From an uncultured Actinomycetes bacterium (GTDB lineage: Bacteria > Actinomycetota > Actinomycetes > Nanopelagicales > Nanopelagicaceae), in assembly GCA_903895995.1 (NCBI GenBank), contig CAITVX010000028.1:1-56834 (forward strand): a stretch of DNA of 56,834 nucleotides. The letters are read 5' to 3'. Position 1 is the stretch's first letter. Every line of letters starts with the position of its first letter. Shown here in pieces: positions 53,901-56,834 of the stretch. Made by a program: the position numbers and the translations under genes. Under the pieces are notes generated by a model. The model made no database searches and was not told where the DNA came from. It saw only the letters and a program-made list of their open reading frames with translations.

Positions 53901-54971
53901 ATGAACTTCCTTGATGATCTAAAGAGTCTGGTCGAGTTGCAATCTCCCAGCGAAGATCTTGAGGCATGCCGAAGAGTCATTGAACTCGCGGCGCAGATCG
54001 CAAAGAAAGAATTAGGTACATCCCCAAAGATCTTTGATGAAAATGGTCGCCCGGTTTTCTGGTGGGGCGCAGAGAAACCTTCAATTGTTATTCTTACTCA
54101 CCTCGATACTGTCTGGCCAATCGATTCATACCTGCCTCTCTGGAAAATCGATGGCGACAAAATTTCTGGACCTGGAATATTTGATATGAAAGCGGGCTTC
54201 TTGCAGGCGCTCTATGCGCTGAAAGAGATTCCAGGTGCTGCCTCTCAGGTTGCTCTGATCGCAACAACTGATGAAGAGACCGGAAGTCGCACATCACGAG
54301 ATCTCATAACACGAGTGAGTGTGGATGCAGATGCTGTTCTCGTCACTGAAGCATCACTGGATGGAAAAGTTAAGGTGGGCCGTAAAGGAACATCGATGTA
54401 CTCGATCAAAGTAATTGGTCGAGCATCTCACGCAGGACTTGAGCCCGAGAAGGGTATTAACGCAACATTTGAAATTGCTCGCATTGTGAATATGTTGAAA
54501 TCCCTTGAGAGTAAAGAGTTGGGAACGACCGTTGTTCCAACAACTATGCACTCAGGCACAACCACGAATACAGTGCCAGCTATAGCTACGCTTGATATCG
54601 ATAGCCGTTCATTCACAATGGCTGAGATGCAGCGAGTTGAAAAAGCTCTACGAGATTTCACACCTGAACACCCAGAAGCTCGCATCGAAGTCACTGGGGG
54701 AATAAATCGTCCGCCTTTGGAGTTAACTGCTACAAGTGATCTCTATGCAACCCTAGAGAAGGTCGCAACAAAGTTCGGTCTTGGAGAAATCGGAAGCGCA
54801 AGCGTTGGTGGAGCCAGTGATGGAAATATCGCTGCAGCCGCTGGTGCAAAGGTGCTCGATGGCCTTGGCGCTGTAGGCGATGGGGCCCATGCACCGCATG
54901 AGCACATTCTCAGCTCAACTATCCCTGCAAGAATCGCTCTCTTAACCGCTTTTATTAAGGAATTAATGTGA
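53901..54971 (+). CDS. M20 family metallopeptidase
   Basis: A 356-residue dinuclear-zinc hydrolase resembling carboxypeptidase G2/ArgE. Metal-site motifs: LTHLDTVWP (His, Asp), GPGIFDMKAG (bridging Asp), TTDEETGS (catalytic Glu and metal Glu), and the late His in GDGAHAPHEHI. The dimerisation domain lies around residues 165-270 (IGRASHAGLEPEKGINA). Substrate unknown. The TGA overlaps the GTG start of xpb by 4 bases, so the peptidase and the helicase are translated together. Confidence 0.92.
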   Translation: MNFLDDLKSLVELQSPSEDLEACRRVIELAAQIAKKELGTSPKIFDENGRPVFWWGAEKPSIVILTHLDTVWPIDSYLPLWKIDGDKISGPGIFDMKAGFLQALYALKEIPGAASQVALIATTDEETGSRTSRDLITRVSVDADAVLVTEASLDGKVKVGRKGTSMYSIKVIGRASHAGLEPEKGINATFEIARIVNMLKSLESKELGTTVVPTTMHSGTTTNTVPAIATLDIDSRSFTMAEMQRVEKALRDFTPEHPEARIEVTGGINRPPLELTATSDLYATLEKVATKFGLGEIGSASVGGASDGNIAAAAGAKVLDGLGAVGDGAHAPHEHILSSTIPARIALLTAFIKELM

Positions 54972-56614
54972 CCGATGGTCCGCTGATTGTTCAGTCCGAT
55001 AAGACCATCTTGCTCGATGTCGATCACATCTTGGCTGATGAGTGCCGCAGACTGATCGCCGCATTTGCAGAACTCGAGAAATCCCCTGAACATATTCATA
55101 CGTATCGCCTCACTCCACTCGGATTGTGGAATGCGCGAGCAGCAGGACATGATGCCGAACATGTCATTGATATTTTGCTGAAGTACTCTCGTTTTGCTGT
55201 CCCTCACTCATTGCTCGTTGGTATTGCAGAGACGATGTCTAGGTACGGCCGACTACGGTTAGAGGCGCATCCAGTACATGGTCTAACTCTCGTCTCTCAC
55301 GATCCTGCTGTATTAAAAGAAGTAACTCGCGGCAAGAAGATTGCGCCGATGCTTGGTCTACAAATCGATGATGAGACGATCATTGTTCACCCAGGTCAAC
55401 GTGGATTTTTGAAACAGGCACTCTTAAAACTCGGTTGGCCCGCTGAAGACTTTGCCGGTTATGTCGATGGCGAAGCACATGAAATTTCTTTAAACCAAGA
55501 TGGTTGGACAATTCGCAAATATCAAGAGCTCGCCGCCGAAGGATTTTGGCATGGTGGTTCTGGAGTTGTTGTACTCCCCTGTGGTGCTGGAAAGACAATT
55601 GTTGGGGCTGCGGCAATGGCACATGCAAAGGCCACAACACTCATCCTTGTTACAAATACTGTTGCTGCTCGCCAATGGCGTGATGAACTCTTGAAGCGCA
55701 CATCCCTTCATGAAGATGAGATTGGTGAATACTCTGGAGCGAAGAAAGAGATTCGGCCAGTAACGATCGCCACCTACCAAGTTCTCACAACCCGCAAGAA
55801 GGGTGTTTACGCACACCTTGACCTTTTCGACGCAATCGACTGGGGCCTGATTATCTACGACGAAGTTCACTTGCTTCCAGCTCCGGTCTTTAGATTTACC
55901 GCTGATATCCAATCGCGCCGCCGTTTAGGGCTTACAGCGACACTTGTTCGCGAAGATGGCATGGAGGGTGAAGTTTTCTCTCTCATTGGCCCAAAGCGTT
56001 ATGACGTGCCTTGGAAAGAGATTGAACAACAAGGTTATATCGCCCCTGCTGATTGTGTAGAAGTTCGTATCACTCTCACAGATGCAGAGCGGATGCATTA
56101 TGCAACCGCTGAACAAGAAGATCGATATCGCTTCTGCTCAACAACAGAGACCAAGCGTAAGGTCGCGATTGAACTTGCGAATAAACATAAAGATGAACAA
56201 GTTCTCATTATTGGCCAATATATTGATCAGCTCGATGCACTCGGTGAAGAGCTCGGCGTTCCAGTCATTAAGGGTGAGACTCCTATTAAGGAACGTGAAC
56301 GACTCTTCAATCTCTATCGCGCAGGTGAGATTAAGTGTCTTGTGGTTTCAAAGGTTGCTAACTTCTCGATCGATCTCCCAGATGCGACGATTGCAATCCA
56401 AGTCTCCGGAACCTTTGGTTCGCGTCAGGAAGAGGCTCAGCGACTTGGCAGAATCTTGCGTCCAAAATCTGATGGACGTAGCGCGCGCTTCTATTCGCTT
56501 GTTGCTCGCGATACCGTTGATCAAGACTTTGCACAAAATCGCCAACGCTTCTTAGCTGAGCAAGGGTATGCATACCGCATTATCGATGCTGATGATGTCC
56601 TTACCTCTGATTAA
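54968..56614 (+). CDS. XPB-type DNA repair helicase
   Basis: Superfamily 2 DNA helicase, 548 residues, of the bacterial XPB family. A damage-recognition-like N-terminal region is followed by helicase domain 1: Walker A CGAGKT at 205-210, DEVH at 298-301, LTATLVRED at 322-330 including the XPB RED motif. Helicase domain 2: VLIIGQYIDQLDALGE, VSKVANFSIDLPDA and QRLGRILRPKSDG. It starts at GTG 54968 within the end of the M20 gene. Its 3' end overlaps the converging glutaredoxin-like gene by 14 bases. Confidence 0.95.
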   Translation: MTDGPLIVQSDKTILLDVDHILADECRRLIAAFAELEKSPEHIHTYRLTPLGLWNARAAGHDAEHVIDILLKYSRFAVPHSLLVGIAETMSRYGRLRLEAHPVHGLTLVSHDPAVLKEVTRGKKIAPMLGLQIDDETIIVHPGQRGFLKQALLKLGWPAEDFAGYVDGEAHEISLNQDGWTIRKYQELAAEGFWHGGSGVVVLPCGAGKTIVGAAAMAHAKATTLILVTNTVAARQWRDELLKRTSLHEDEIGEYSGAKKEIRPVTIATYQVLTTRKKGVYAHLDLFDAIDWGLIIYDEVHLLPAPVFRFTADIQSRRRLGLTATLVREDGMEGEVFSLIGPKRYDVPWKEIEQQGYIAPADCVEVRITLTDAERMHYATAEQEDRYRFCSTTETKRKVAIELANKHKDEQVLIIGQYIDQLDALGEELGVPVIKGETPIKERERLFNLYRAGEIKCLVVSKVANFSIDLPDATIAIQVSGTFGSRQEEAQRLGRILRPKSDGRSARFYSLVARDTVDQDFAQNRQRFLAEQGYAYRIIDADDVLTSD

Positions 56615-56834
56615 TCGCCTGTAAAAATCTCTCTGGATCGACTCGAAAATAATCATGAGGCTTTCCATCGATATGTATTACCGGAACTTGTTCTCCGTAA
56701 AGCTCGATCAGATCAGGCTGACCATCAATCAGAATCTCGGTGATCTCAAAAGTTGATTGACTCTGTAATTCTTGAAGGGTCTGATGAGCTACTTCGCATA
56801 GGTGGCAGCCACTCCTGGAGTAGATAGTTACCTG
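56601..56834 (-). CDS. Glutaredoxin-like protein (DUF836), N-terminus cut by window edge
   Basis: On the minus strand a frame ends at TAA 56603-56601 and is open to the window edge, giving 77 residues. It reads VTIYSRSGCHLCEVAHQTL at the N-terminal side, a glutaredoxin-like CHLC redox motif, and VPVIHIDGKP with the cis-Pro loop. This is the small glutaredoxin/DUF836 family. The missing N-terminus is probably only a few residues. Possible role: thiol redox; substrate unknown. Confidence 0.8.
   Translation of the reverse strand, partial: QVTIYSRSGCHLCEVAHQTLQELQSQSTFEITEILIDGQPDLIELYGEQVPVIHIDGKPHDYFRVDPERFLQAINQR

Noticed and set aside
1-56834. CRISPR arrays, insertion sequences, tRNA or rRNA genes, prophage
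   Set aside because: No repeated spacer pattern, transposase, integrase, cloverleaf or rRNA-like sequence was noticed by reading. The coding density leaves little room for them.

Overview
The window looks like a chromosomal segment of a streamlined actinobacterium. The gene content is actinobacterial: an XPB-type helicase with its helicase-associated partner, a short MenE, a PLDc_N-type membrane protein beside men genes, and system II cytochrome c biogenesis genes next to a phosphoglycerate-mutase-like gene. Base composition is far less GC-rich than in Streptomyces or Mycobacterium (judged by eye, not calculated), and the packing is extreme: most neighbouring genes overlap by 1-4 bases. Together these suggest a freshwater acI / Nanopelagicales-type genome such as Planktophila. 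That assignment is inference; no 16S or marker tree is available here.

Region 1 (1-22868) is a large nucleoside-scavenging island. A plus-strand operon, entering from the left edge, carries pseudouridine-5'-phosphate glycosidase, a PfkB sugar/pseudouridine kinase, cytidine deaminase, adenosine deaminase, a cytochrome P450 and a nucleoside hydrolase. A minus-strand unit, deoC plus two aldehyde dehydrogenase genes (one catalytic, one truncated and lacking the active site), handles deoxyribose-phosphate. A second nucleoside hydrolase lies divergent to deoC. A ten-gene minus-strand operon (19497 down to 9432) encodes a BMP-type nucleoside-binding protein, the ABC ATPase, two permeases, a queuosine-salvage (DUF2419/Qng1-like) protein, a nucleoside deoxyribosyltransferase-family protein, an MFS transporter, a third nucleoside hydrolase and two tandem uridine phosphorylases. 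Ribokinase, YajQ, a RarD-type transporter and a fourth nucleoside hydrolase follow on the plus strand. The logic is import, deamination, N-glycosidic cleavage, and feeding of ribose and deoxyribose into central carbon metabolism. Pseudouridine and queuosine enzymes suggest that modified RNA nucleosides are also used.

Region 2 (22870-39596) is a minus-strand respiratory operon: menG, the complete 14-subunit nuoA-N complex I, and a long-chain polyprenyl diphosphate synthase. Region 3 (39714-46291) holds the other menaquinone genes menF, menD, menC, menB, menE and menA. The quinone and the enzyme that reduces it are therefore encoded together. No MenH or MenI candidate was recognised in the window.

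Region 4 (46309-50854) has a small PLDc_N-type membrane protein and the cytochrome c maturation unit (histidine phosphatase, TlpA/ResA lipoprotein, CcdA, ResB, CcsB). Region 5 (50916-56834) has a HAD-IB phosphatase, a helicase-associated protein, an M20 peptidase, the XPB helicase and a partial glutaredoxin-like gene.

A recurrent regulatory signal runs through the window. Nearly every gene that opens a transcription unit has a TANNNT-like -10 hexamer ending 6-9 bases before the start codon, with no Shine-Dalgarno sequence. This points to widespread leaderless transcription. Genes inside operons instead use overlaps or Shine-Dalgarno sites. No tRNA, rRNA, CRISPR array, insertion sequence or prophage was seen.
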